NCBI GenBank assembly: GCA_913041125.1
Contig: CAJWHM010000005.1
Span: 1 to 64,000 of the forward strand
Direction of reading: 5' to 3'
Origin: an uncultured Bacteroidota bacterium
GTDB lineage: Bacteria; Bacteroidota; Bacteroidia; Flavobacteriales; Flavobacteriaceae
DNA: 64,000 nucleotides
Positions 10,192-18,410 of the stretch are shown piece by piece. Position numbers and translations under genes: made by a program. Each line of letters starts with the position of its first letter. Within the stretch, counting starts at the first letter, position 1. The notes beneath the pieces were generated by a model. It saw only the letters and a program-made list of their open reading frames with translations. It was not told the origin of the DNA and searched no databases.

Positions 10192-11205
10192 ATGATTAAG
10201 ACTGATATTTTAATTATTGGAGCAGGCCCAGTTGGCCTATTTACTGTTTTTGAAGCAGGACTGATGAAACTAAAGTGTCATCTTATAGACGCTATTTCAA
10301 AAGCTGGTGGACAACTAACTGAAATCTATCCTAAAAAACCTATATACGATATCCCTGGATTTCCAAAAATTTTAGCTGGAGACTTAGTCGATAGACTGAT
10401 GGAGCAATCAGCGCCATTTAAACCAGGTTTCACGTTAGGGGAAAGAGCTGAATCAATTAAAAAACAAAATGATGGAAGCTTTATTGTTACAACAAATGAA
10501 GGAACAAGACACAAAGCTCCTGTAATTATTATTGCCGGTGGACTAGGTAGTTTTGAACCCAGAAAACCTAAAATTTTAAATATAGAAGTATTTGAAAAAA
10601 AAGGTGTTGAATATATGGTTAAGGACCCAAATATATTTATTGACAAAAAAGTTTTTATATCTGGAGGGGGAGATTCTGCGCTAGATTGGTGTATTTATTT
10701 TGCTGAAAAAAATAAAAAAAAGGTAGGTCTTGTTCATAGAAGTGAATCTTTTAGAGCACATAAAGACTCAGTTGAAAAAATTTACCATCTTCATGAAGAG
10801 GGAAAAATTGAATTATATACAAATGCTGAGGTAATAAAACTAAATGGAATTAACGGTCTAGATTCCATAGAAATTAGGACAAACAACAATGAAAATAAAA
10901 TAATTAAAGTTGACACTTGGTTTCCTCTTTTTGGATTATCTCCAAAATTGGGACCAATCGCAGACTGGGGACTAGAGATAGAGAAAAATGCTATTAAGGT
11001 TGACAATACCATAGATTATCAAACAAATATTCCTGGAATATTTGCAGTTGGAGACGTAAATACATATCTGGGAAAGTTAAAATTAATTCTTTGCGGTTTC
11101 CATGAAGCAACTCTTGCTGTACAATCTGCTTATAAAATTATAAATCCTGATAAACGTTATACCCTGAAATATACAACAGTTCAAGGAATACAAGGATTTG
11201 ATTAA
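10192..11205 (+). CDS. NAD(P)/FAD-dependent oxidoreductase, ferredoxin-NADP reductase (TrxR-like) type
   Basis: The protein starts with a dinucleotide-binding motif (ILIIGAGPVGLFTVFEAG) and has a second in VFISGGGDSALDW. The FAD-binding C-terminal motif is PGIFAVGDV. A thioredoxin-reductase CxxC redox centre is absent; the NADPH domain continues HRSESFRAHKDS. This fits the thioredoxin-reductase-like ferredoxin/flavodoxin-NADP+ reductases (about 330-350 residues). The ORF track starts at TTG 10177; ATG 10192 is chosen because MIKTDILIIG places the Rossmann strand in the usual position. Confidence 0.85.
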   Translation: MIKTDILIIGAGPVGLFTVFEAGLMKLKCHLIDAISKAGGQLTEIYPKKPIYDIPGFPKILAGDLVDRLMEQSAPFKPGFTLGERAESIKKQNDGSFIVTTNEGTRHKAPVIIIAGGLGSFEPRKPKILNIEVFEKKGVEYMVKDPNIFIDKKVFISGGGDSALDWCIYFAEKNKKKVGLVHRSESFRAHKDSVEKIYHLHEEGKIELYTNAEVIKLNGINGLDSIEIRTNNNENKIIKVDTWFPLFGLSPKLGPIADWGLEIEKNAIKVDNTIDYQTNIPGIFAVGDVNTYLGKLKLILCGFHEATLAVQSAYKIINPDKRYTLKYTTVQGIQGFD

Positions 11206-11237
11206 ATAAAATAAATTTCAATTTATAAAATTTAGTT

Positions 11238-12026
11238 GTGGACTACACTATTTATCAAGTTGATGCCTTTACAGATACTCTTTTTAAAGGAAACCCAGCC
11301 TGTGTAGTTCCACTTGAAAAATGGTTAGATGATTCTATTTTATTAAATATTGCAAAAGAAAATGCAGTCCCAGAAACCGCTTTTTTTGTTAAAAATGATA
11401 AAAATATACACTTAAGATGGTTTACTCCTGACATAGAAATGGATCTTTGCGGACATGCCACACTTGCTACCGCGCATGTCATTAAAAGACACCTGAATTA
11501 TCCAAATAATCTACTGAGTTTTAGAACTCTTAGTGGTGAAGTAAAAGTTGAAGTTTCAAAAAATAAATATTTTTTAGATTTTCCATCACGAATTCCATCA
11601 AAGGCAAAACTTCCAGTAAATTTAAAACAATCATTAAATATTAAACCTAAAGAAGTTCTAAAATCAAGAGATTTTGTTCTTATATACAATGAAGAAAAGG
11701 ATATAAGAAATATCATAATTGATAGAAATACTTTTGATAAAATTGATTTAGGCACTGGTGGAGTAATAGTAACTGCAGCAGGTGAAAAGGTAGATTTTGT
11801 ATCAAGGTTTTTTACTCCTAGAGCTACTTTACTTGAGGACCCTGTAACGGGTTCAGCCCATTGCTCTTTGATTCCTTTCTGGTCCTCTTTTCTTAAAAAA
11901 AAGAAAATGGAAGCATTACAATTATCCAAGAGAGGAGGTAAGTTATACTGTGAAAATAAAAATGATCGTGTGCTTATTGGAGGAAATGCAAGGACTTTTT
12001 TTAAAGGTAAATTTCAAATTTCATAA
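11238..12026 (+). CDS. PhzF-family isomerase/epimerase
   Basis: The 262-residue protein matches PhzF: the N-terminal YQVDAFTDTLFKGNPACVV, the conserved glutamate in NAVPETAFFV, the CGHATLATAHV motif and the C-terminal DPVTGSAHCSL. The family catalyses proton shifts or lacks a known substrate in most bacteria; phenazine synthesis should not be assumed because no other phz genes are present. The start is GTG 11238. It is convergent with the epimerase gene at 12033, with only 6 bp between the stops. Confidence 0.9.
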   Translation: MDYTIYQVDAFTDTLFKGNPACVVPLEKWLDDSILLNIAKENAVPETAFFVKNDKNIHLRWFTPDIEMDLCGHATLATAHVIKRHLNYPNNLLSFRTLSGEVKVEVSKNKYFLDFPSRIPSKAKLPVNLKQSLNIKPKEVLKSRDFVLIYNEEKDIRNIIIDRNTFDKIDLGTGGVIVTAAGEKVDFVSRFFTPRATLLEDPVTGSAHCSLIPFWSSFLKKKKMEALQLSKRGGKLYCENKNDRVLIGGNARTFFKGKFQIS

Positions 12027-12032
12027 AAGAAC

Positions 12033-12923
12033 CTAAATTAAATGTCTAAGATTTTTTTTAAAATAAGTTGCTGAGGTAGCAGCGCTTTCCATATCAGTTG
12101 AGGCAAAATTTCCTCCTTGTTCTATATAATAGTATTTCATGCCACTTTTTTTAGCATCAGGAAGAATCTTTGCATAATCTATAGATCCATTTCCTAATTC
12201 ACTATAGTCTCTAGTAATTTTATCCATGTCTTTAATATGCCACATAACATATCGGCCAGGATGTTTATCTACTAACTCTTTTGGTGTTTTTCCAGAATGT
12301 ATAACCCAATACATATCCATTTGAAGTTTTACCAAATTTTTGTCTGTTATTTTCATTAAAATTTCATGCCCAGTAGTACCTCCCCAATTTTGAAATTCAT
12401 ATCCATGATTGTGATATGCAAATCCAAGTCCTGCAGATTTGACTAACTCTCCTATTAAATTTAGTTTATCCGCCAAAACTTTAAAACTTTCTGGATTTCT
12501 CCTTTCTGGATGAACCCATGGCCATGTAATAAAAGGGGCGTTTAATTTCTTAGATGCTGAAATACAATGATCAACAAACCATTTTAATTCATCATCTGAT
12601 GAATTAAAATATTCAGAAAATCCGAAATGACCACTGGTCGTTGTTAAATTCAAATCATCTAAAATTTCTTTAAATTCAGGTATTTTGAAACCATAAATCT
12701 TTTTTGTCTTAGGATTGAATCCATATGTTTCAAAATCTTCATAACCCATTTTTTTTAATTTTTTCAAAGTATCTACAGGATCTTTTGCTAGGGCATCACG
12801 AACTGTAAAAAGTTGAAGACCCATTTTATATTTGGGAGTTGCAGAATACAAAATTTGGGGGACTCCAGCAAAGGTAACCCCAGCCAAAGTAGTCATTTGA
12901 TTTATAAAACTTCGCCTACTCAT
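12033..12923 (-). CDS. Exported sugar phosphate isomerase/epimerase-type TIM barrel protein
   Basis: The N-terminus MSRRSFINQM fits a twin-arginine signal (SRRxF) followed by a hydrophobic stretch to about residue 27, so a folded, metal-containing protein is probably sent to the periplasm. The rest (from YKMGLQLFTVRDAL) is an AP-endonuclease-2-like TIM barrel with likely metal ligands in FAYHNHGYEF, QMDMYWVIHSG and HIKDMD, and a late glutamate in YIEQGG. Such proteins in Bacteroidota often act on oxidised sugars together with GMC or Gfo/Idh oxidoreductases. It is divergent from the lyase/PTS operon, 110 bp apart. The substrate is unknown. Confidence 0.8.
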   Translation of the reverse strand: MSRRSFINQMTTLAGVTFAGVPQILYSATPKYKMGLQLFTVRDALAKDPVDTLKKLKKMGYEDFETYGFNPKTKKIYGFKIPEFKEILDDLNLTTTSGHFGFSEYFNSSDDELKWFVDHCISASKKLNAPFITWPWVHPERRNPESFKVLADKLNLIGELVKSAGLGFAYHNHGYEFQNWGGTTGHEILMKITDKNLVKLQMDMYWVIHSGKTPKELVDKHPGRYVMWHIKDMDKITRDYSELGNGSIDYAKILPDAKKSGMKYYYIEQGGNFASTDMESAATSATYFKKNLRHLI

Positions 12924-13033
12924 TTATTCTTGTTTCTATAAACATATTAAATTTTGATAATTAAATTGGACCATGAAAGGAGAAAAATGTAACTTGAAAG
13001 TCAATATTTGAATTTTAAACGACTATAATTTTT

Positions 13034-14422
13034 ATGAAATTTCTTGATGATGCGGAGCCTTTTCGAATAAAAATGGTTGAACCCATAAAAAAAACAACAC
13101 GAGAAGAAAGAGAAAAACTTGTTAAAAAAGCTGATTATAATATCTTTAAAATTCCTGCTGAAAATGTTTTTATCGATATGCTTACGGATAGTGGCACTTC
13201 AGCAATGAGTAGCAAACAATGGGGAGGAATAATGACAGGTGACGAATCTTATGCTGGAAGTTCAAGTTTCTATCATTTAAGAGATTCTGTTCAAGACATT
13301 ATGGGATTCCCATATGTACAACCCACTCATCAAGGAAGAGCTGCAGACTTTATAATGTCTCAGCTTTATGCCTCAAAGGGTGGTTATATTCTTGGCAATC
13401 TACATTTTGATAGTTTTAAAGGTCACTCAGAAATTGCGGGCTCAATTCCCATAGATTTGATTATTGAAGAGGGTCGCACGGCAAATTCTAATCCACACCC
13501 TTTTAAAGGAAACATGGATATAGAAAAATTAAAAAATTTTATTGATGAAAAAGGAAAAGAAAATATTCCCTTAATTATAATAACAGTAACTTCTAATGGT
13601 AACGGTGGTCAACCAGTTTCTATGGAAAACATTAGGACTGTTTCAAAAATAGCCAAAACAAATCAAATACCTCTAATGATTGATGCAGCTCGTTTTGCAG
13701 AAAATTGTTATTTCATTAAAAAAAGAGAAAATGGTTATGAAAATAAATCCATTAAGGAAATAGCAAATGAATTATTTTCTTATGCAGATGGATGTGTTAT
13801 GAGTTCAAAAAAAGACGGTCTAGTTAATATTGGAGGATTTATTTGTACAAAACATGAAGAATTATTCCCAATGATCAACCAATTGGCAATAATCAATGAA
13901 GGTTTTGTTACCTATGGAGGCATGAGCGGAAGAGATTTAGAAGCACTAGCCATTGGACTTCAAGAGGGTATAGATGAAGAATATTTAAAATATAGAATCG
14001 AGCAGGTACAATATCTAGGTGAAGAATTATCAAAAAAAGGAATTCCAATAATTTTACCAACAGGTGGTCATGGCGTTTATGTAGATGCACAAAAATTTTA
14101 TCCTCATATTCCTCAAAGTGAATTTCCTGGACAAGCTCTTGTTGTTGAGTTATACAAAACAGCAGGTGTCAGGGGAGTTGAGTTGGGCTCTTGTGCATTT
14201 TCTAAAAAAAATAAAGAAACTGGTGAGATTATTTATCCTGATTTAGAACTTGTAAGGTTAACTGTGTCTCGAAGAGTTTACACGAATAGGCACATGGATG
14301 TTGTAATAAACGCTCTTGATGATGTTTTTAAGAGAAGAGATCAAATGAAGGGCTTAAGGCTCACCTATGAAGGGCCAATTATTAGCTTAAGACATTTTAC
14401 TGCCAAATTTGAAATGATATAG
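13034..14422 (+). CDS. tnaA: Tryptophanase-type beta-eliminating lyase (PLP enzyme)
   Basis: The 462-residue protein aligns along its length with tryptophanase/tyrosine phenol-lyase: AEPFRIKMVEPIKKTTR, LLTDSGT-like LTDSGTSAMSS, PTHQGRAAD and the PLP lysine K260 in SSKKDGLVNIGG. It looks more tryptophanase-like than tyrosine phenol-lyase-like. The aspartate in LHFDSFKGHSEI and the late histidine H454 in RHFTAKFEMI occur as in tryptophanase, and the substrate-binding arginine of tyrosine phenol-lyase (MERG context) is replaced in GVELGSCAF. It is the first gene of a tight operon, 7 bp before an iron alcohol dehydrogenase and upstream of a PTS. That context is unusual for indole production and leaves the true substrate open. 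Confidence 0.85.
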   Translation: MKFLDDAEPFRIKMVEPIKKTTREEREKLVKKADYNIFKIPAENVFIDMLTDSGTSAMSSKQWGGIMTGDESYAGSSSFYHLRDSVQDIMGFPYVQPTHQGRAADFIMSQLYASKGGYILGNLHFDSFKGHSEIAGSIPIDLIIEEGRTANSNPHPFKGNMDIEKLKNFIDEKGKENIPLIIITVTSNGNGGQPVSMENIRTVSKIAKTNQIPLMIDAARFAENCYFIKKRENGYENKSIKEIANELFSYADGCVMSSKKDGLVNIGGFICTKHEELFPMINQLAIINEGFVTYGGMSGRDLEALAIGLQEGIDEEYLKYRIEQVQYLGEELSKKGIPIILPTGGHGVYVDAQKFYPHIPQSEFPGQALVVELYKTAGVRGVELGSCAFSKKNKETGEIIYPDLELVRLTVSRRVYTNRHMDVVINALDDVFKRRDQMKGLRLTYEGPIISLRHFTAKFEMI

Positions 14423-14429
14423 TAGAATT

Positions 14430-15587
14430 ATGAATACATCTTCTTTTAACTTCTTTACCCCAACAAAACTTATTTTTGGCCCAGGAAAACTAAACGATTT
14501 AAAGGAGATAGCTCCAAATTATGGGCAAAAATGTCTTATTGTTTCAAGACCTAAAAAAGGCTCTCTAAAAAACACATACTTAAGGATAGAAAAACTTTTA
14601 AATTCAGTTGATATTGAAGTCTTTTACTTTGATGAAATTGTTCCAAATCCAACTTTAGAAGGAATAAATAAAGGAGTTGCTATTGCAGCAGAAAATAAAG
14701 TTGATTTTATTTTAGGAGTTGGAGGTGGATCTGTAATGGATTCAGCTAAACTAATTGCTCTATTATATGAATCAAAAGGTGTCATTGATTGGAAAGCTGC
14801 TTTCTCGAATTATGACCATCCTTTTTCATTTATAAAATCAAAGCCCTCCAGTTTACCATTCTTAGCTGTCTCAACTACATCTGGAACAGGATCACAGTGT
14901 ACTCAAGCGGCTGTAGTGAGTGATACAAAAAATAAAGAAAAAATTACTCTTTTTCATCTAGATCTATTCCCTAAAGCTGCAATAATAGATCCTGAATTAA
15001 TGCTAACAGTTCCAGATAGAGTTACGGCTGCAACAGGATTTGATGCTTTCACACATGCTTTTGAAAGTTATCTTGGAGGTAGAACATCCCCACTTACTGA
15101 ACAGCTTTCTCTTCAGTCAATCAAATTAGTAATAGAGAATTTACCAAAGGCAATAAATGAGCCTAACTCTATTGAATATCGAACAAGTCTTGCATGGGCT
15201 GATACAATTGCAGGTATTTGTTTATCCAATGGCGGTGCTGACATTCCACATCCTTTAGGTGAGATAATCGGTGGCATCTGTCAAAGAATACCTCATGGAG
15301 AAACCTTAGCTATGGTTTATCCTAAGTTTCTCAACTATAAGAAGAATATCGCAATAGATAAATTTGAAACAATTGCAAATTATTTAGGACTTGAAAAAAA
15401 ACCTGAAGCTTTTGTGAATAAGGTTATTGAGTTATTAAATATTACTTCTTTGTCTGAATCTCTTGAAAAGGCAGAAATCAATGATTTGGAAAAAAATGAA
15501 ATTCTCTCTCATCCTTTATTAAAAAATTTAGATCCAAAAAACGAACAGACCATCTTTGATATAATGAATCACAGTATTAACCCTTAA
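14430..15587 (+). CDS. Iron-containing alcohol dehydrogenase
   Basis: This NAD(P)-dependent dehydrogenase of the group III Fe-ADH family has 385 residues. The nucleotide-binding GVGGGSVMDSAK and the metal ligands (Asp and His in GFDAFTHAFES, His in DIPHPLGEIIGG, His in RIPHGETLA) are all present, so it should be active. It lies 7 bp after the lyase and 8 bp before the epimerase. In this operon it would plausibly oxidise a polyol or polyol phosphate, or reduce an aldehyde formed by the other enzymes; the sequence alone does not decide. Confidence 0.92.
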   Translation: MNTSSFNFFTPTKLIFGPGKLNDLKEIAPNYGQKCLIVSRPKKGSLKNTYLRIEKLLNSVDIEVFYFDEIVPNPTLEGINKGVAIAAENKVDFILGVGGGSVMDSAKLIALLYESKGVIDWKAAFSNYDHPFSFIKSKPSSLPFLAVSTTSGTGSQCTQAAVVSDTKNKEKITLFHLDLFPKAAIIDPELMLTVPDRVTAATGFDAFTHAFESYLGGRTSPLTEQLSLQSIKLVIENLPKAINEPNSIEYRTSLAWADTIAGICLSNGGADIPHPLGEIIGGICQRIPHGETLAMVYPKFLNYKKNIAIDKFETIANYLGLEKKPEAFVNKVIELLNITSLSESLEKAEINDLEKNEILSHPLLKNLDPKNEQTIFDIMNHSINP

Positions 15588-15595
15588 TAAGACTA

Positions 15596-16297
15596 ATGAA
15601 AAAAATAAAAATAGCAGCAGGATTAGCTCATGTAGATTATGGTCATATTGCAGATTTAGTCAAAAAAGCAACTTCCGCAGGTTCAGATTATATACATTCT
15701 GATGCTGCCGATATGCACGATTTAAAAAACATGCAACTTATGGGAGGACATCAAATTATTGATGGAATTAGAAAACATACAGATCTTCCTATAGAATGTC
15801 ATATTTACACAAAAACTTGTGATCTTTTATTCATAGATAAACTGGCTGAAGTTGGAACAAATATGTTAATTCTACCTGCTGAACATTTTATTGGTGCGCC
15901 ACTTGCTTACATAATTAATTGGTGTAGAGAACGCTCAATGAAAATTGGTTTAACTGTTGGACTATACACCCCTTTATCTTTTGTCGAAGAATCAATATAT
16001 GATATCGATCGTCTCCATATTGTAGTACACGGAGTTGATGAAACTGACGGAAAAGATAATTGGGGTTGGAGAAGGTCATGCTTAGATTTATTAAAAAGAG
16101 CAAGAAAATTAGTAGATGAAAAAAATCCTAAATGTGAAATTGCAATTGATGGAGGAATAAGGGCTGATAATCTAGCTCCATTAGTTTCATGTGACCCCGA
16201 TGTAATTGTGTTATCGTCAGCTATTTTCAAAGATACTGATGGAATTCATACTGCATTAAAAAAATGTAGAAATGCCATTGAAAAAGCTCAGAATTGA
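15596..16297 (+). CDS. Ribulose-phosphate 3-epimerase family protein, divergent
   Basis: This is a 233-residue TIM barrel of the RPE superfamily. The metal-ligand set is retained (His and Asp in YIHSDAADM, His in ECHIYT, Asp in AIDGGIRADN), as is the phosphate-binding C-terminal VLSSAIF. The usual HVDVMDG...FVPN signature is replaced by IHSDAADMHDLKNM, and the first-strand serine is missing (IAAGLAHVDYGH). It is therefore likely an active metal-dependent epimerase on a phosphorylated sugar other than ribulose 5-phosphate. It precedes the PTS EIIA gene by 16 bp. Confidence 0.8.
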   Translation: MKKIKIAAGLAHVDYGHIADLVKKATSAGSDYIHSDAADMHDLKNMQLMGGHQIIDGIRKHTDLPIECHIYTKTCDLLFIDKLAEVGTNMLILPAEHFIGAPLAYIINWCRERSMKIGLTVGLYTPLSFVEESIYDIDRLHIVVHGVDETDGKDNWGWRRSCLDLLKRARKLVDEKNPKCEIAIDGGIRADNLAPLVSCDPDVIVLSSAIFKDTDGIHTALKKCRNAIEKAQN

Positions 16298-16313
16298 ATA
16301 AAAAATAAATCAA

Positions 16314-16742
16314 ATGGAACCTTCGTTTATATTGCTTGATCAAAATTTTAAAAATAAATCAGAAGCATTAATAAATCTAGTTGAAATTCTGCATAATAAT
16401 GGTTGTTTGAATAACAAACAAAAATATCTTAAATCCATTATTGAAAGAGAAAAAATTCTATCAACTTATTGTGGCCATAATATTGCTATCCCACATGCGA
16501 TTTCAAAAGCTGTTGAGAAAATAAGCTATGGCTTCTGTAGAACAAATAGTATGGAATGGGATAAAAATGATGATCCCGTTAAATACATTTTAATACTTGC
16601 TATACCTGATATTGAAAAAAAAAGTGATAATTATCATATTGACCTAATGTCCCAAGTTGCAAGTATAGCTCTGGAGGAAGATGTCAGAAATATTTGGGAA
16701 AAAGCTATAACCGAAAAAGAAATTTTAAAAACATTTCAATAA
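16314..16742 (+). CDS. PTS fructose-type EIIA component
   Basis: The 142-residue protein resembles PTS EIIA domains of the Fru/Mtl class, with the phosphorylatable histidine H61 in GHNIAIPHAI. It carries phosphate from HPr to EIIB. The typical EII core follows (KYILILAIPDIE and a helix-rich C-terminus). The gene is soluble and encoded separately from EIIC and EIIB. It ends 11 bp before the EIIC ATG. Confidence 0.85.
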   Translation: MEPSFILLDQNFKNKSEALINLVEILHNNGCLNNKQKYLKSIIEREKILSTYCGHNIAIPHAISKAVEKISYGFCRTNSMEWDKNDDPVKYILILAIPDIEKKSDNYHIDLMSQVASIALEEDVRNIWEKAITEKEILKTFQ

Positions 16743-16753
16743 TAACTTTTAAT

Positions 16754-17815
16754 ATGAATTTTTGGAAAGATACAGTTAATATTTTTAAAGAAACTGGAAC
16801 TCATTTTAGAACAGGAGTATCCTACATGCTACCAATCCTTCTCATTGGTGGAATGGTAGGTAGTTTAGCAGTGTTAGGTGGAGGTGATTATTCAGATGGT
16901 TCTATTTGGAAAATATTTAAAGACGTTGGAGCTATAGGATTGAAATATTTTGTCCCTATTATGGCAGCTTACACTGCATACAGTATTTCTGATACACCCG
17001 GTATTGCTCCTGGCTTTATTGTAGGAATTTTAGCTCAACAAATAGATACTGGATACTTAGGTGCTCTTCTTGGAGGAATTCTAGTTGGATATACAACCTA
17101 TATGTTAATGAAATTAGATCTGCCTGAGATAATTCAAAGTACTTGGGGATTTATAGCACCTGTTTTTAGTACACTAATTGTAGTAATATTTATGGTCTAC
17201 TTACTTGGCCCTCCCATAGCTTGGCTTATGGAATCTATTTCTTCTTTTTTATCAAGCCTTGGTGAAGAAGGTTCTGCTATAATGGGTGGAGTGATGGGTT
17301 TTCTTGGAGGAATTGATTATGGAGGCCCATTTAGTAAAACTCAAAGTACTTTTGCAACAGCTGTAATGGACTTAGATCTTTATGTGCCTTTAGGTATTTG
17401 TGGAAGCATAGTAATCATTCCCCCATTAGGAATGTGTTTAGCTACTTTTTTACAACCTAAATTGTACACAAAAGTTGAAAGAAAATATGCGAAAAGCTCA
17501 TGGATATATTCAATTATTGGTGGCTTTACAGAAATTGTTATCCCACTCGCCGTTGGTGATCTAGTTCGTGTTACAATAGCAACTGTTTTAGGATGTACAG
17601 TTGCTGGAACTATCGCTGGAATCTTTTTATTGGAATTAAGTACTCCTGTTCTTGGAATTGCTCAATGGTTTTTTTATGATAAACCATTAGTATTTGTAAT
17701 TTGTGTTGTCGTAGGATCTCTAATTACAGCTCTTACAGCAAATTTTTTAAAAAGCATTAACAAAAGAGACATCGATGCCCTTGACGCTGCTGATACTGAA
17801 ATTAACAAAACCTAA
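16754..17815 (+). CDS. PTS fructose-type EIIC permease
   Basis: This polytopic inner-membrane protein (about 353 residues, some 8-10 hydrophobic segments) forms the sugar channel. Family features are RTGVSYMLPILLIGG near the N-terminus, APGFIVGILAQQIDTGYLGALLGGI (quoted in part: GYLGALLGGILVGY) and the EIIC signature-like GGFTEIVIPLAVGD. The ORF track starts 20 codons upstream at an ATG inside the EIIA gene; ATG 16754 (MNFWKDTVN) gives a normal EIIC N-terminus without overlap. It is followed by EIIB after 11 bp. The sugar cannot be told from the sequence. Confidence 0.88.
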   Translation: MNFWKDTVNIFKETGTHFRTGVSYMLPILLIGGMVGSLAVLGGGDYSDGSIWKIFKDVGAIGLKYFVPIMAAYTAYSISDTPGIAPGFIVGILAQQIDTGYLGALLGGILVGYTTYMLMKLDLPEIIQSTWGFIAPVFSTLIVVIFMVYLLGPPIAWLMESISSFLSSLGEEGSAIMGGVMGFLGGIDYGGPFSKTQSTFATAVMDLDLYVPLGICGSIVIIPPLGMCLATFLQPKLYTKVERKYAKSSWIYSIIGGFTEIVIPLAVGDLVRVTIATVLGCTVAGTIAGIFLLELSTPVLGIAQWFFYDKPLVFVICVVVGSLITALTANFLKSINKRDIDALDAADTEINKT

Positions 17816-17826
17816 TTTAAATTTTT

Positions 17827-18138
17827 ATGAAAATAGCCTTAGTAACTGCATGTTTAGCAGGAGTAGCCCACAGTAAGATGGCTTCTTTAGCTCTTAAAAA
17901 AGAAGCTCAAAAAAGAGGATATGAAATTTGTATTGAAGAACAAGGTGGACATAAAATCCCAACTAGAATATCAAACGAAGAAATAGAGCAATCTGATGTT
18001 GTTATAATTGCGAAAATGGTTTCTATTTCAGGTAAAGATAGATTTAAAGGAAAAAAAATTTTAGAAGTTAGTGTTAATGAGGCTGTGAGAAAGCCTGTTT
18101 TAATAATTGATAAAGCAGAACAACTAATCAAAGATTGA
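17827..18138 (+). CDS. PTS fructose-type EIIB component
   Basis: This is a short (103 residues) EIIB protein. The N-terminal LVTACLAGVAHSKMAS corresponds to the family's active-site loop (TACPTGIAHT in classical fructose EIIB), with the phosphocysteine at C9. The proline-threonine of the classical loop is replaced by Leu-Ala, a modest deviation. It passes phosphate from EIIA to the sugar bound by EIIC. The stop is 3 bp before the HPr start. Confidence 0.85.
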   Translation: MKIALVTACLAGVAHSKMASLALKKEAQKRGYEICIEEQGGHKIPTRISNEEIEQSDVVIIAKMVSISGKDRFKGKKILEVSVNEAVRKPVLIIDKAEQLIKD

Positions 18139-18141
18139 TTA

Positions 18142-18405
18142 ATGATAAGTCTAGCTATAAATATCAAAGATGAAATTGGTTTTCATGCAAGAACTGCGTC
18201 ACTATTTGCCAAGAAAGCTTCAAAATTTGAATCTGAAATTTTTATTGAATTTAAAGGAAAAAAGGTAAATGCTAAAAGCACATTATCAATAATGACCCTA
18301 GGGGTTAAATCTAATGATGAAATTGTTCTTATAACAAATGGAAATGATGAGAAAGAAGCACATAATGCTTTAATCTCATATATTGAAAATAATTTTAATG
18401 ATTAA
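18142..18405 (+). CDS. ptsH: PTS phosphocarrier protein HPr
   Basis: The 87-residue protein carries the active histidine H15 in GFHARTAS and a serine at position 46 (AKSTLSIM), the site that HPr kinase modifies in some bacteria. No HPr kinase gene is in the window. Its stop codon overlaps the presumed ptsI start (ATGATTAA), suggesting translational coupling. Having HPr inside a sugar-specific PTS operon suggests a self-contained phosphorelay. Confidence 0.93.
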   Translation: MISLAINIKDEIGFHARTASLFAKKASKFESEIFIEFKGKKVNAKSTLSIMTLGVKSNDEIVLITNGNDEKEAHNALISYIENNFND

Positions 18406-18410
18406 AACAT

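Noticed and set aside
11238-12026. Phenazine synthesis gene
   Set aside because: Only PhzF-family similarity exists; no other phz genes are present and most family members have other roles.
12973-13011. 12-residue ORF (MKGEKCNLKVNI) before the tryptophanase gene, a possible TnaC-type leader peptide
   Set aside because: It contains no tryptophan or proline, which TnaC regulation requires, and lies in AT-rich sequence where short ORFs are common.
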